A DNA stretch of 64,000 bases from Candidatus Gastranaerophilales bacterium (GTDB taxonomy: Bacteria > Cyanobacteriota > Vampirovibrionia > Gastranaerophilales > Gastranaerophilaceae), in the NCBI GenBank assembly GCA_944324395.1, contig CALUWC010000003.1:1-64000 (forward strand), written 5' to 3'. Position 1 is the first letter of the stretch. Each line of letters starts with the position of its first letter. The notes under the pieces are model-generated. The model had not been told where the DNA came from, did not search any database, and saw only the letters and a list, made by a program, of their open reading frames with translations. Made by a program: the position numbers and the translations under genes. Below, piece after piece: positions 17,775 through 27,377 of this stretch.

Positions 17775-20700
17775 ATGGCAAAAAAACAGGAAGCATTAAT
17801 TTATATAGAAAAGGATAATATTACAGAAGCAGAGTTTATGTCAAAAAGCTTTGTAAATAGAGGCATAAAAAATAGAGCTTATATAAATGCACTGGGTGCG
17901 GAACTTGTAATGAAATACCTTGTATCTGAAGGGTTTAACATTGAAGAGCTGCATAATATTCATTCTATTTCAAAAGTTCTTGAAAAAATTGATATCGCTG
18001 ATGTTTTGCTTCCTAATATCCATATTGATGTTCGTGTTGTTTTTGACGACAATCAGATTTTTATACCGAAAAGCCATTTTGATTTAGAAATCGTTCCGGA
18101 TATTTATCTTGTATTAAAGCTTGATGAAGAATTTGACCATGCCGAATTTTTAGGATATTTTAAACCGGAACAGATAAATAAAAAAGATGCCAATAAGGAT
18201 TATTATTTTATTGCCAAATCAAAACTTTCTTCGCCTGAAACCTTATCAAAATTTATAAAAGATTATCCCGGCAAAGTCTCAAGAAATCTTTCTGAAGAGG
18301 ACATGCTAAGAGGCAGAGAGTTGTCTGTCACACTTGCAGATCATAATATTACTGATGATGAGTTTAGAGAATTTCTTGAATTGCTTTTATTAAATGACAG
18401 TTTAAGAGAAAGTGTTTTGGAGTTTGATAATTTTGAAACTCTTGCATATAATGTAGCTTCAGGCTTGGGAAAATCACAGAGTATTGAACTTATTACCCCT
18501 GCTGTAGAAACACCTGCAGGAGAATCTTCTGATTCTGAAAACAGTACCGGTGAAGAATTATTGAACAATGAAGAAATTACATTAGCAGAACCTGAATTGG
18601 GTGAAGATGATATTTTATTAGATGAATCTTTCTTTGATGATGATGAAACGGAAAGTGACGAAAACAATAATCAATCTGACACAGATGAAGAAGAACAACA
18701 GCAGCCGGAAACTGATTCGGAAGATGTATCCGACAATTTAGAAAATATAGAAACAGATATTGAAGAAGATACATTGATTGAAGAAGAATCTATAGATTTG
18801 GGCGATGATTTGCTTGATGAAAATTTAACAGTTTCCGACGATATTGAAACGTCAACAGTGGAAGAAGATATTCAGACTGATATAGATACTTCAATAGAAG
18901 AATCTTCGCTTCCAATATTAGATGAAGAATCTGTAGATTTAGGAGAGGATTTACTTGATAACGATTTAACGGTTTCTGATGATATTGAAACGTCAACAGT
19001 AGAAGAAGATATTCAGACTGATATAGATACTTCAATAGAAGAATCTTCACTTCCAATATTAGATGAAGAATCTGTAGATTTAGGAGAGGATTTACTTGAT
19101 AACGATTTAACGGTTTCTGATGATATTGAAACGTCAACTATGGAAGAAGATATTCAAATTGATATGGATGCTTCTTTAGAAGAAACACCTTTGACTAATC
19201 TTGAAGAAGAAACTCTCAATTTTGGAGAAGATTTAGGGGAAGAAGAGATTCAGGAAATAGACTCTTTGCAAGAAGAAACTGATAATGAACCGTCTGAACC
19301 TGCGGAGGCCGGATCTGGTGTAAATCTGGCCGAATCGATTACGAATGCACTTAAAGATTCTTTAACCGGCACAGCTGCAGCAGCTGCCGGAGCTGTGAAG
19401 GCAGAAACGGGTAGTATTGCTGCCGGAGAAAAAGCATCGAATGAAGCTATGAAATTGGCTTCTGTAGCTGGAGATCTGGTAAATGATATAGTTAATAAAA
19501 ATATAGAACAGCAGCAAAAAAATCTTGATAAAATAGATTATGCAAAATCTACAACTGATGCAACAGCTGTTCCGGAACATATTTCTGCTCTTGCTCACGA
19601 TTTGGCGGCAGCCAAGCTTGAAATTAATCTTGAAGCTGAAGAATCAGGACAATTTGATTCTCCAAAAGATTTATCCGATCTGAAACCAATAGAAAATCAA
19701 CACGAAGAAGTTGAATTCCAGCAGGAAACGATTGAACTGGGAAATATGGAAACCGTTCAAACAGAAGAATTTACTGAAGATACCGGAAGTATAGTCAACC
19801 TTGATAATCTTAAGAATATTGATTCTCCTACAAAGCCTGTTGATAATCTTGATGAGATGCTCAAAGAGCCTGATGTTGAAAAAATGGATTTGCCAAATCT
19901 TTCTTCTTTTGAAATAAACGAAGATGGAACATCATCATTTGATAACTTTGTAACTGATATAAACTACAATAATGAAGAAGATCATCTTGTTGATTTGAAC
20001 ATGCCGTCAAATGAATTTAAAATTGATGATGATAATGATGGATTGGATTTTTCAATAAATACAGAAGATGATGCTGATTTATCAGTTGACAAGTCTATTT
20101 TAGGAATTTCTGATACAATTATCGACCAATCTCAGAAAGTTGAAGAATATGACAATCCTGATTTTAGCAATACTTTATCTGAATCAGATCTGGCATTAGA
20201 TACAGATTTTGATACAACAATGCCTGCTCAGGATATTCAGTCTGATAGCAATTTGAATATTGTTGACGAACAATTACCGGAAAGTAATTTGAATAATTCA
20301 ACTCCTGAATACAGTGATGTTGATGATTTTTCTGAACTGTTATCTGATGATAACGGCTTATCAGATGGATTCATGCAAAATAATGCAGATGAGTCAGCTC
20401 TGCAGTCTGAAGAAGATACCATGCCGGAGAATCCTTCTGTTATTCCTGCAGAAGAAGATAATCAGTCTGAGCAGGAGCAGGATTGGCTGAATGATACAAA
20501 TTATGACAATCTTCAGGATATTGAAATCGAACAGCAGGAATCTCCTTCTGCAGGAAGTGAAATTTCTGATGAAGAACTAATTACAGAACCTGACGCTGCT
20601 CCTGCAAAGGCATTTGCAGTAATCGAGAATTCTACTGTTATAAGTGACAGAACATTTAATGTCGGAGAAATTCATATTGATATAAACAATCCGCAAGCTT

Positions 20701-21509
20701 CTCAATTTAACGGTGCGGAAAATGAATCATTAGAAGATTTGTATGATCCTAATTCTAAAGTTCCCGGCGGTTCTTTGCTACAACAGCCTGGAAGACTTGG
20801 TTCATCTTCCGGTGCTCCAAGTGCAGGATTGGGTATCGGTCTTAAGCTTATCGGCGGATTAGTAGTGCTGGCTATTGTTTGTGCAATAGGTTTTGGTGCT
20901 GCGAAATTATTTAAAGCTCCAACCGAAGAGGCTCCGCAGCCGATTACTGATGATATAACACCTGCAAGTTCTGATAACGGAGTTGCAGAATCTAATACCT
21001 TGAATGTTAATCCTGATAACGTAGTTAAAATGGATAACAATACAAATGCACTTGCCTCAACCAATACTGCTCCTGCAGCAAAAACTAAGCCGGCAGCAAG
21101 TGCAAAGACTCAGCAGCAGACATCTTCTCTTACACCTGTTCAGAAGAAATCTATGGCTGCAACTACATTTATTGAAGTAAGAAAGTTAAGCTGGGAAGTT
21201 CCTGATTATGTATCATACAATTCTCAGTTCAAACAATACTTCCAGGCTGCTGGAAAGAGTTTGAAATTGTCTTTAACCAGCGACTTGCTGCTGGCTACTG
21301 ATTATGCTTATTCTAATGAGATAAGAGTAAGCGTAACTTTTGACAAAGACGGAACTTTTAAAACTGCTCAAATAGTTACATCAAGCGGCTCAACTCAAAT
21401 AGATAATATTGTGTTACAAACTGTTAACCAAACTTTAAAAGTCCTTAAAGCCCCTCATAGTGTGGGTAATGACGAAAGCACAACGGCAATACTTAAAATT
21501 TATCTGTAA
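17775..21509 (+). CDS. Giant acidic membrane protein with a TonB-like C-terminal domain (1244 aa)
   Basis: Start ATG 17775 follows GGAGG by 10 bases. Residues 1-230 form a well-packed alpha/beta domain of unknown family (MAKKQEALIYIEKDN...). Residues about 230-1000 are very acidic, Asp/Glu/Ser-rich and probably disordered, with a 47-residue unit repeated three times (336-476) and an alanine-rich helix around 535-570. One membrane segment lies at about 1018-1045 (LKLIGGLVVLAIVCAIGFG). After a Pro/Ala/Thr linker, the last ~100 residues resemble the TonB C-terminal fold (NEIRVSVTFDKDGTFKTAQI...IDNIVLQTVNQTL). The order puts the N-terminal domain and acidic arm on one side of the membrane and the TonB-like end on the other. 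It is followed after 38 bases by a sigma-like gene. Confidence 0.8.
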   Translation: MAKKQEALIYIEKDNITEAEFMSKSFVNRGIKNRAYINALGAELVMKYLVSEGFNIEELHNIHSISKVLEKIDIADVLLPNIHIDVRVVFDDNQIFIPKSHFDLEIVPDIYLVLKLDEEFDHAEFLGYFKPEQINKKDANKDYYFIAKSKLSSPETLSKFIKDYPGKVSRNLSEEDMLRGRELSVTLADHNITDDEFREFLELLLLNDSLRESVLEFDNFETLAYNVASGLGKSQSIELITPAVETPAGESSDSENSTGEELLNNEEITLAEPELGEDDILLDESFFDDDETESDENNNQSDTDEEEQQQPETDSEDVSDNLENIETDIEEDTLIEEESIDLGDDLLDENLTVSDDIETSTVEEDIQTDIDTSIEESSLPILDEESVDLGEDLLDNDLTVSDDIETSTVEEDIQTDIDTSIEESSLPILDEESVDLGEDLLDNDLTVSDDIETSTMEEDIQIDMDASLEETPLTNLEEETLNFGEDLGEEEIQEIDSLQEETDNEPSEPAEAGSGVNLAESITNALKDSLTGTAAAAAGAVKAETGSIAAGEKASNEAMKLASVAGDLVNDIVNKNIEQQQKNLDKIDYAKSTTDATAVPEHISALAHDLAAAKLEINLEAEESGQFDSPKDLSDLKPIENQHEEVEFQQETIELGNMETVQTEEFTEDTGSIVNLDNLKNIDSPTKPVDNLDEMLKEPDVEKMDLPNLSSFEINEDGTSSFDNFVTDINYNNEEDHLVDLNMPSNEFKIDDDNDGLDFSINTEDDADLSVDKSILGISDTIIDQSQKVEEYDNPDFSNTLSESDLALDTDFDTTMPAQDIQSDSNLNIVDEQLPESNLNNSTPEYSDVDDFSELLSDDNGLSDGFMQNNADESALQSEEDTMPENPSVIPAEEDNQSEQEQDWLNDTNYDNLQDIEIEQQESPSAGSEISDEELITEPDAAPAKAFAVIENSTVISDRTFNVGEIHIDINNPQASQFNGAENESLEDLYDPNSKVPGGSLLQQPGRLGSSSGAPSAGLGIGLKLIGGLVVLAIVCAIGFGAAKLFKAPTEEAPQPITDDITPASSDNGVAESNTLNVNPDNVVKMDNNTNALASTNTAPAAKTKPAASAKTQQQTSSLTPVQKKSMAATTFIEVRKLSWEVPDYVSYNSQFKQYFQAAGKSLKLSLTSDLLLATDYAYSNEIRVSVTFDKDGTFKTAQIVTSSGSTQIDNIVLQTVNQTLKVLKAPHSVGNDESTTAILKIYL
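18780..19202 (+). repeat. Three tandem 141-bp units inside the TonB-like gene
   Basis: Units start at 18780, 18921 and 19062, each encoding 47 residues with the core DLTVSDDIETSTVEED. Copies 1 and 2 and the first half of copy 3 are nearly identical at the DNA level; the end of copy 3 diverges. The exact period keeps the reading frame. Confidence 0.9.
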
Positions 21510-21547
21510 ATATGATATAATACCGGTAAAGTAGAGGAAGCTAGATT

Positions 21548-22108
21548 GTGGAATTAACACAAGACAAGATTGATTTAATCAGTAGAATAATCAAAAATGA
21601 TCGTAAATACCCTAATAACGAGGACTTATACGACGATTTTTTCAATGAAACCTGCAAACGCTCGGTTAATATTCTCAATGCAATCGAAACTGAATCTACG
21701 TTGGAAGCATATCTCAAACGTATTGTAACAACATCTATTATAAATGTTCTAAAAGATTCAGGAAGGTTAAGAAGGACAAGAGCCGGTTATATGTCGACCA
21801 AAGAAGTCGCTCTTAGTCCTGCAGACTCTACTGATTATTCTCAGATCGAAATCAATTATGCTAATATTAAAATTCCTGAAAATCCTGAAGAAATAGTTAT
21901 CCAAAAAGAAATCCTGGAATTTGTAGCTGATACAATACGAAAAATAGACGAAGATAACCCGGATAAAGACTATTTACATATTTATACTTTGCGTTATGAT
22001 AAAGGCATGACACAGAAAGAAATTTCTGAAGAACTTGGTATCTCTCAATCTGAAATCTCAAAAAGATTATATAAATTGATGGATAAAGTCAGAGATGTTA
22101 TTGAATAA
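21548..22108 (+). CDS. Sigma-70-like RNA polymerase sigma factor (186 aa)
   Basis: A GTG start has AGAGGAAG 10 bases upstream. The N-terminal half resembles sigma region 2 (LEAYLKRIVTTSIINVLKDS, residues about 58-77). The C-terminal half has a clear region 4 helix-turn-helix: HIYTLRYDKGMTQKEISEEL, then GISQSEISKRLYKLMDKV. Region 3 is absent, as in ECF-type factors. There is no obvious anti-sigma gene next to it. It sits between a TonB-like membrane protein and a signalling-type ATPase, so it may be the transcription output of that locus. Confidence 0.82.
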   Translation: MELTQDKIDLISRIIKNDRKYPNNEDLYDDFFNETCKRSVNILNAIETESTLEAYLKRIVTTSIINVLKDSGRLRRTRAGYMSTKEVALSPADSTDYSQIEINYANIKIPENPEEIVIQKEILEFVADTIRKIDEDNPDKDYLHIYTLRYDKGMTQKEISEELGISQSEISKRLYKLMDKVRDVIE

Positions 22109-22121
22109 CTAATTCTAAACT

Positions 22122-25100
22122 ATGAAATGTCCGGTTTGTAAAAAAAATATTTCAGATACGGCATTAAAATGCCCATATTGCAAAACTCGTACAGGTTTAT
22201 TATGCTCTCATTGCAATACAATTAATCCTGTCGGAAACCTCGTTTGCCAAAAATGCGGACAAGAATTGTTAAAAATTTGCCCGCACTGTCACAGCGTAAA
22301 CTTTCCGATTGCTGCAAAGTGCAGAAAATGCGGTTCTCCGTTAGGGAAAAAAAATGTAAAACAAAACCAGAATAATGATAAAGATAAGAAGAATAATAAA
22401 ACAATTAAACTTGAATTTAATCCGAAATATTCTTCTCAAAATCAGGCATTTGAAATGTTATCTGACGGGCTACGTTCAAAAGATACTAAAATATTTTCAA
22501 TAACAGGTGAAAAAGGTATCGGCAAAAGTAATCTGTTAAAACAGGTTATTAAAAATCTCGAACCGGACAGACTGGAGTGGTGTATCGGAAAATGTACTCC
22601 ATTAACACAAGTTACCCCGGGCGGAGTTATTCAGGATATGCTTTTGAATTTGTTCAAGCTTCCGAATTTTTATCTTAACAATGAGGAGTTGAAAAATGAT
22701 GCACTCCAATTTTTCAGCAATGAATTCAGATTTCTTGGAGCAGCTGATGTTGCTGATTTTCTAAACTTTCTGTATAACTCAAAAGATGGGAATTATGAAG
22801 ATATAATTATAAATAAAAAACATACGTACGATATTTTAAATAAAATTTTTGATGCATTCTGCCGCACAGGAAGATTTGTATTTGTAGTTGATAATTTTGA
22901 TTTTATTGACGGGTTTTCCATTGAATTTTTAACCAATTTCATGAGCCGGGAGAACAATTGGAGAAATTTGAAATTTATTGCAATATACAATGAGCCGAAA
23001 CCTATCAGCAGTTTCTTCGGATTTGAATCAAAAGAGATGAAGGCTTATTTGGATATTAATCTTACTGCAGTTCCAACAAAAGAATTAGAACAGCAGCTCC
23101 AATTAACAGGAGATGCTGGCACTTACGTTTCAAACAGAGAAAAAGAAGTCATTTTTGAAAAATGTAAAGGTAATCCGGCATTTGTTGAGCAGGCTGTAAG
23201 TTATTGTTTTGATTGCCAGATATCTGATAAAGCATTTTTAATGCCTAATAATTTTTCAGGTTTAATAAAAGAACGTTTGGAAACTTTGAAAAAAATAAAT
23301 AAAGATGCCCATAAAATGCTTTGTGGTGCTGCAATATTAGGCGACAAATTAAATCTTGCACTTTTGAAAGAAATTTTCGGTTATAAAAACAAAGAATTTA
23401 ATGACATTATGTCTTATCTTGTTAAAGCTAAATTTGTAAGACCATATAATGAAGTTTTTTATGAGTTTAATAATTTACTTTTATGGGAAACAGTATTAAA
23501 GAATATCCAGCAAGATATATCTTTTGAAGATCTTAACGTAAAAATAGGGAAAGCTATCAGCGTATTTAATTTAAATACAAATGCTACAATGGCAATGATT
23601 GCACATAATTTGAAAGAAAATCGTATGGCATTTGATATCTGGACCAAGACTACCAGACTGGCTGCTTATATAGGCGATATCAATCTTTATGTAATTGCAC
23701 AGAAACAGTGTTTGGCTTTATTGAATGAGTTTAATGAAAACGAAACATTAAATATACGATTTAATATAAGTGAACGTCTTGGAAAATTATTAACAGAATA
23801 CGACCCGGAAGAAGCGATTGAATATCTGCCCGATGCAATTCAAAATGCGAGAGCAAGTAATAATGAAACCAAAGAAATAGAATTACTCGGTTACTTAGCT
23901 CAATGCTGCCAAAAAACGGAAAATTATTTTGGTAATATTGAATGTGCAGATAATGTATTAAAAAAATTAACAGCAGGCGATGAACTTGAAGCAGCTCTTA
24001 TCAAAGCTTCAAAGTTATCGGCACTGATAAATATAGGTAATAGCGGAGAGGTTATAAATCTTATTGATAATGAAATCATGCCTGTATTGAATACGAATTT
24101 ATCAAAGCCGAGATTAGATAAAACAATACCATTAGGATTTGTTTATGATACTTGGCTCAGGGTTTATTTATATCTTGGCATGGCCTTGGCTCTTCAGGGC
24201 AATGACAGATCATTTGAAATTCTTGCTGCCCTTTTTGAAATATTGGAAAAAAATAAAATTGATGATGAAGGTTTAATATGTAAAGCTAAGCTTACTTTGG
24301 CTTATGCAAACACAATGAAAGGGAATTTTAAAACTTCACAGGAAGTTTTATCAGATATAGCAAATATTGTTGGAGCCGAATATTTATTAAATCCTGCAAA
24401 TTTGAATTCAGCCAGGGCAGATATAATAAATTATTATAATATAATAAATATTTTGAATAATTTCTTTAGAAAAGATTTTAATAATATTAAAGAATCTCTG
24501 TTCAATGCTGCAAAATTTGCAAGTGACACAAGCAACGAGTTTTTGAAAAATATTTTCAGAACTTTTCTGGGTAAATACTTTTATGATACAAAACAAGCAA
24601 AACATGCCATAGAAGTTTATAATGAGCAAATTACATATTTTGCAAATAATAAAATGGCACTTGGAGCATTATTAACGTGGTATTTTATATCAGAAGCAAC
24701 AATGGTAACGGAGGATCCGAAAAACGCTATAGATATTGCACTTCAGACACTTGATATTGCTCAAAATCCCAGAATTAATAATTCATTTTTTATAGTTTTA
24801 CTTAAAATTCTTTTAGCAAAAGCATATATGGAAATATCAGATTATGAAACTGCAAAAATCAATCTGGAATCAGGTATGGTTCTGGCTAAAAAATACAGTA
24901 TGAACGATTTATTATCTAAAATATATTTGCTATATGGCAAATATTATCAGGATTTGGGTTCTATAAATTCTCAAAATCAACAGGAATACCTGAAAGGTTC
25001 AGCCAAAATGTATGACAATGCTATGAACATTGTTTTACAAGATACTTGTAATCCTTATATGAGAGACAGAATAGAACAACAAAAAAATCTTCTGCTTTCT

Positions 25101-25130
25101 TATTGCGAAATACATAATTTAAATCTTTAA
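22122..25130 (+). CDS. Zinc-ribbon, AAA/STAND-type ATPase with TPR-like C-terminus (1002 aa)
   Basis: The first 75 residues hold repeated Cys pairs of zinc ribbons (CPVCKKN, CPYCKTR, CSHCNTI, CQKCGQE, CPHCHSV, CRKCGSP). After a Lys/Asn linker comes a P-loop ATPase domain: Walker A GEKGIGKS near 130 and a Walker B-like FVFVVDNFDFIDG near 255. The rest (about 430-1000) is all-helical with TPR-like repeats (e.g. AKAYMEISDYETAKINLESG). This plan matches STAND-type regulatory ATPases and large signalling proteins. It is 13 bases after the sigma-like gene, so they are cotranscribed. Ligand and target are unknown. Confidence 0.82.
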   Translation: MKCPVCKKNISDTALKCPYCKTRTGLLCSHCNTINPVGNLVCQKCGQELLKICPHCHSVNFPIAAKCRKCGSPLGKKNVKQNQNNDKDKKNNKTIKLEFNPKYSSQNQAFEMLSDGLRSKDTKIFSITGEKGIGKSNLLKQVIKNLEPDRLEWCIGKCTPLTQVTPGGVIQDMLLNLFKLPNFYLNNEELKNDALQFFSNEFRFLGAADVADFLNFLYNSKDGNYEDIIINKKHTYDILNKIFDAFCRTGRFVFVVDNFDFIDGFSIEFLTNFMSRENNWRNLKFIAIYNEPKPISSFFGFESKEMKAYLDINLTAVPTKELEQQLQLTGDAGTYVSNREKEVIFEKCKGNPAFVEQAVSYCFDCQISDKAFLMPNNFSGLIKERLETLKKINKDAHKMLCGAAILGDKLNLALLKEIFGYKNKEFNDIMSYLVKAKFVRPYNEVFYEFNNLLLWETVLKNIQQDISFEDLNVKIGKAISVFNLNTNATMAMIAHNLKENRMAFDIWTKTTRLAAYIGDINLYVIAQKQCLALLNEFNENETLNIRFNISERLGKLLTEYDPEEAIEYLPDAIQNARASNNETKEIELLGYLAQCCQKTENYFGNIECADNVLKKLTAGDELEAALIKASKLSALINIGNSGEVINLIDNEIMPVLNTNLSKPRLDKTIPLGFVYDTWLRVYLYLGMALALQGNDRSFEILAALFEILEKNKIDDEGLICKAKLTLAYANTMKGNFKTSQEVLSDIANIVGAEYLLNPANLNSARADIINYYNIINILNNFFRKDFNNIKESLFNAAKFASDTSNEFLKNIFRTFLGKYFYDTKQAKHAIEVYNEQITYFANNKMALGALLTWYFISEATMVTEDPKNAIDIALQTLDIAQNPRINNSFFIVLLKILLAKAYMEISDYETAKINLESGMVLAKKYSMNDLLSKIYLLYGKYYQDLGSINSQNQQEYLKGSAKMYDNAMNIVLQDTCNPYMRDRIEQQKNLLLSYCEIHNLNL

Positions 25131-25257
25131 TAATACTATGAAATATTATTATAATATATCTTTATAATTCTTTATAAGTATTCAATTTTGTAACGAAAAA
25201 ATATATAATCTTTACAAGAAAACATGTTTATTCTAAAAATAAGTTATAAATAAGGAA

Positions 25258-25905
25258 ATGAAATTGCTAAATAATTTTGAAAGTTTTGATAATTCAGAAA
25301 CTGCAACCAAAAAGGATATTGTTATCCAGGAGAGAGTAGAGCTTGTTTCATCTCACATGTACAAGCAGTTTTTGGATTACCAGCATTCAACGGTAAATAC
25401 TAACGATATTTTTTCAAGAATGATTGACTGTCTTGAATTGGTGACAAATAACCTGAAACAGTCATTTTCATCACGTGGTGTTACGACTCAGAATATTTAT
25501 GTTGATGCTGATGCTTTAAAATCAACTGCCGTTGTCAATATTTTATGGCATAAAATGAGTTTTACAACCAGATGCAATTTTCAGCCGCAAGCGTTGTACA
25601 GAGAGGATGGCAGACATATTTTTTCAAACAGAATTATGGCAATAAGAGGCAATTATCACGATATAATTAAAGAAGCTAAGGATAGAGAAGATGAAATGGT
25701 AAAGCTTTTGGAAAATGAAATTGCTTCTCTTTATGTTCCGCCTGATCAAAACCAGAAATGTATATTTAAAATAAAACATACAGGTCAGGAGTTCACACTG
25801 AATCAAACAGATGCCCCGAGAGAATTTGTTCTGAAGGTTGTAGAAACAGTATGCGGCGGTGGTTTGTATCATCAGGACGGATCAGTTAAAACATTTATCG
25901 TATAA
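25258..25905 (+). CDS. Hypothetical protein (215 aa)
   Basis: The ATG at 25258 has AAGGA only one base away; a TTG at 25264 would have better spacing, so the true start may be two codons downstream. The protein is soluble and mixed alpha/beta, with a helical N-terminal half and the C-terminal segment CIFKIKHTGQEFTLNQTDAP. No known domain. It follows the ATPase by 127 AT-rich bases and may belong to the same locus. Confidence 0.72.
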   Translation: MKLLNNFESFDNSETATKKDIVIQERVELVSSHMYKQFLDYQHSTVNTNDIFSRMIDCLELVTNNLKQSFSSRGVTTQNIYVDADALKSTAVVNILWHKMSFTTRCNFQPQALYREDGRHIFSNRIMAIRGNYHDIIKEAKDREDEMVKLLENEIASLYVPPDQNQKCIFKIKHTGQEFTLNQTDAPREFVLKVVETVCGGGLYHQDGSVKTFIV

Positions 25906-25970
25906 ATAGTAAACAATTGACTAAATGTAAAAAATAGCTATTATTATATAATAAGGTTGTTAGGTTAGAT

Positions 25971-26228
25971 ATGAGATTAGTAGAAAAATTAAAAGAATAC
26001 GAAAATCAGTATTTGTTTATAAGATGGGCGACCGGCGGAGAATATGGCAAATTGATGTATGCCGGCGATGATTTTATAGAATTTAATATTATTGATGTTG
26101 AAACAATGAGCTATAGAGAAACTATGCTGATTTATGCTCCGTTAATTCTTGAAGTATCAATAGGCGGAGCTGATATAGCAAGGATTGTTGCTGAAGTATC
26201 TTCCCAGATGACCATGCACGAAAATTAG
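25971..26228 (+). CDS. Small conserved-looking protein, possible Sm-like fold (85 aa)
   Basis: The compact 85-residue product reads as a short N-terminal helix (LVEKLKEYENQ) followed by strands FIRWATGGEYGKLMYAGDDF, IEFNIIDV and PLILEVSIGGADIARIV. The helix, the glycine-rich strand pair and the D-D-F-I-E-F phrase recall the Sm1 motif of Hfq/Lsm proteins. This is a pattern-level guess. AGGTTAGAT precedes the ATG. It follows the TonB-like/sigma/ATPase locus. Confidence 0.65.
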   Translation: MRLVEKLKEYENQYLFIRWATGGEYGKLMYAGDDFIEFNIIDVETMSYRETMLIYAPLILEVSIGGADIARIVAEVSSQMTMHEN

Positions 26229-26357
26229 GCAAAAAAAAAGTCACACTTCTGCGACTTGAACAATAATCTTGGGAGGAGATTTTGGGATAGTTTGTACATG
26301 CATGATAAGACATACATGTCAAATTAGTTACATTAATAATACAAATTTTAACAAAAA

Positions 26358-26386
26358 TTTACAAAAAACTTTTTTTATAATATAAT
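26358..26386 (+). promoter_or_regulatory. Promoter of aroQ, six bases before the ATG
   Basis: TTTACA (26358) and TATAAT (26381) have a 17-base spacer, and the ATG follows six bases after the -10. There is no ribosome binding site. The 26229-26357 stretch holds a weak hairpin (AAGTC/GACTT) and no gene. Confidence 0.75.
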
Positions 26387-26392
26387 ATCAAT

Positions 26393-26848
26393 ATGGAAAA
26401 AGACTTAAATATACTTATTATAAATGGTCCTAATCTGAATATGCTGGGTGTGAGAGAGCCGGAACAATACGGTTCCAAATCATACAAAGATTTGGAAATG
26501 GAGCTTTATGAATACTCTTTTGAGCTTGGAATAAATATTGAAATTTTTCAGAGTAATTTTGAGGGTGAAATTATTGAAAAAATACAATATGCACTTGGTA
26601 ATTTTGACGGAATTATTCTTAATGCCGGAGCATATACTCACACAAGTGTAGCAATACGTGATGCTTTAACTTCAGTAAAAATTCCGACGGTTGAAATTCA
26701 TATTTCAAACATATACAAAAGAGAAGAATTCCGTCACAACTCAATGTTTGCAGATGTTTGTGTGGGGCAGATAACAGGTTTTAAAACCGATAGCTATAAA
26801 CTGGGGTTACAAGGACTGGTTAATTTCTTAACCAGTGCAAATGACTAA
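26393..26848 (+). CDS. aroQ: 3-dehydroquinate dehydratase, type II
   Basis: Third step of the shikimate pathway. The signature IINGPNLNMLGVREPEQYGS at the N-terminus includes the catalytic Tyr. NAGAYTHTSVAIRDAL and VEIHISNIYKREEFRHNS supply the substrate-binding residues and the catalytic His. Length 151 is typical of the dodecameric enzyme. The promoter -10 lies six bases before the ATG, so the mRNA is probably leaderless. Next gene is convergent. Confidence 0.97.
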   Translation: MEKDLNILIINGPNLNMLGVREPEQYGSKSYKDLEMELYEYSFELGINIEIFQSNFEGEIIEKIQYALGNFDGIILNAGAYTHTSVAIRDALTSVKIPTVEIHISNIYKREEFRHNSMFADVCVGQITGFKTDSYKLGLQGLVNFLTSAND

Positions 26849-26871
26849 TAATAATTCTTCTTTAAAATGAA

Positions 26872-27201
26872 TTATTTTGAGATTTTAAATTCATTTCTGT
26901 ATGCATCAAGCAATTGTGTTGCTTCTTCATAGGAATGAGTTTCTTGATATTTGTCAAAGACCATATTCAATTGAGCAACCTGAATAGGATTTTTCAACAA
27001 AATATTCATATCGTCTTCAATGGAATCTGTAGAAACTTGAGATTTACCTAAAGATGCAGCAGGCATATTAGTCAAATCTTTAATTTCTTTTGACTCTTGA
27101 GTGACAGGGGTTTCCGGAGTTGTTGCAGGAGTATCTGCTGCCGGTTTTTGGATACCTGTAAAGTTTAAACTGTTGATATTTTTGTTACCTATTTCTCTCA
27201 T
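26872..27201 (-). CDS. Small protein with N-terminal INSLNFTGI motif (109 aa)
   Basis: The N-terminus MREIGNKNINSLNFTGI carries the clearest copy of the shared motif. A disordered Pro/Thr region follows (about 20-45), then a helical C-terminus with NPIQVAQLNMVFDKYQETHS. No known domain or membrane segment. AAGGTG precedes the ATG. Function unknown. Confidence 0.75.
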   Translation of the reverse strand: MREIGNKNINSLNFTGIQKPAADTPATTPETPVTQESKEIKDLTNMPAASLGKSQVSTDSIEDDMNILLKNPIQVAQLNMVFDKYQETHSYEEATQLLDAYRNEFKISK

Positions 27202-27377
27202 AGTATCACCTTACTTTCAGAAATTGTATTCTCTAGTATCTTCATGTCAGTTTCTGTATAGAAAACACCTAAATAATATTTTTTGCTACTTTTTGCATAA
27301 AAAAATTACAAAAATTTACATGTAATTATTCAATAGTTTTTCATGTTATTATGTATTATATACTATATAAAGGTTTT

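Noticed and set aside
18341-19598. Several long antisense frames inside the TonB-like gene
   Set aside because: They mirror the biased acidic codons and the 141-bp repeats; none has a ribosome site or independent sequence character.
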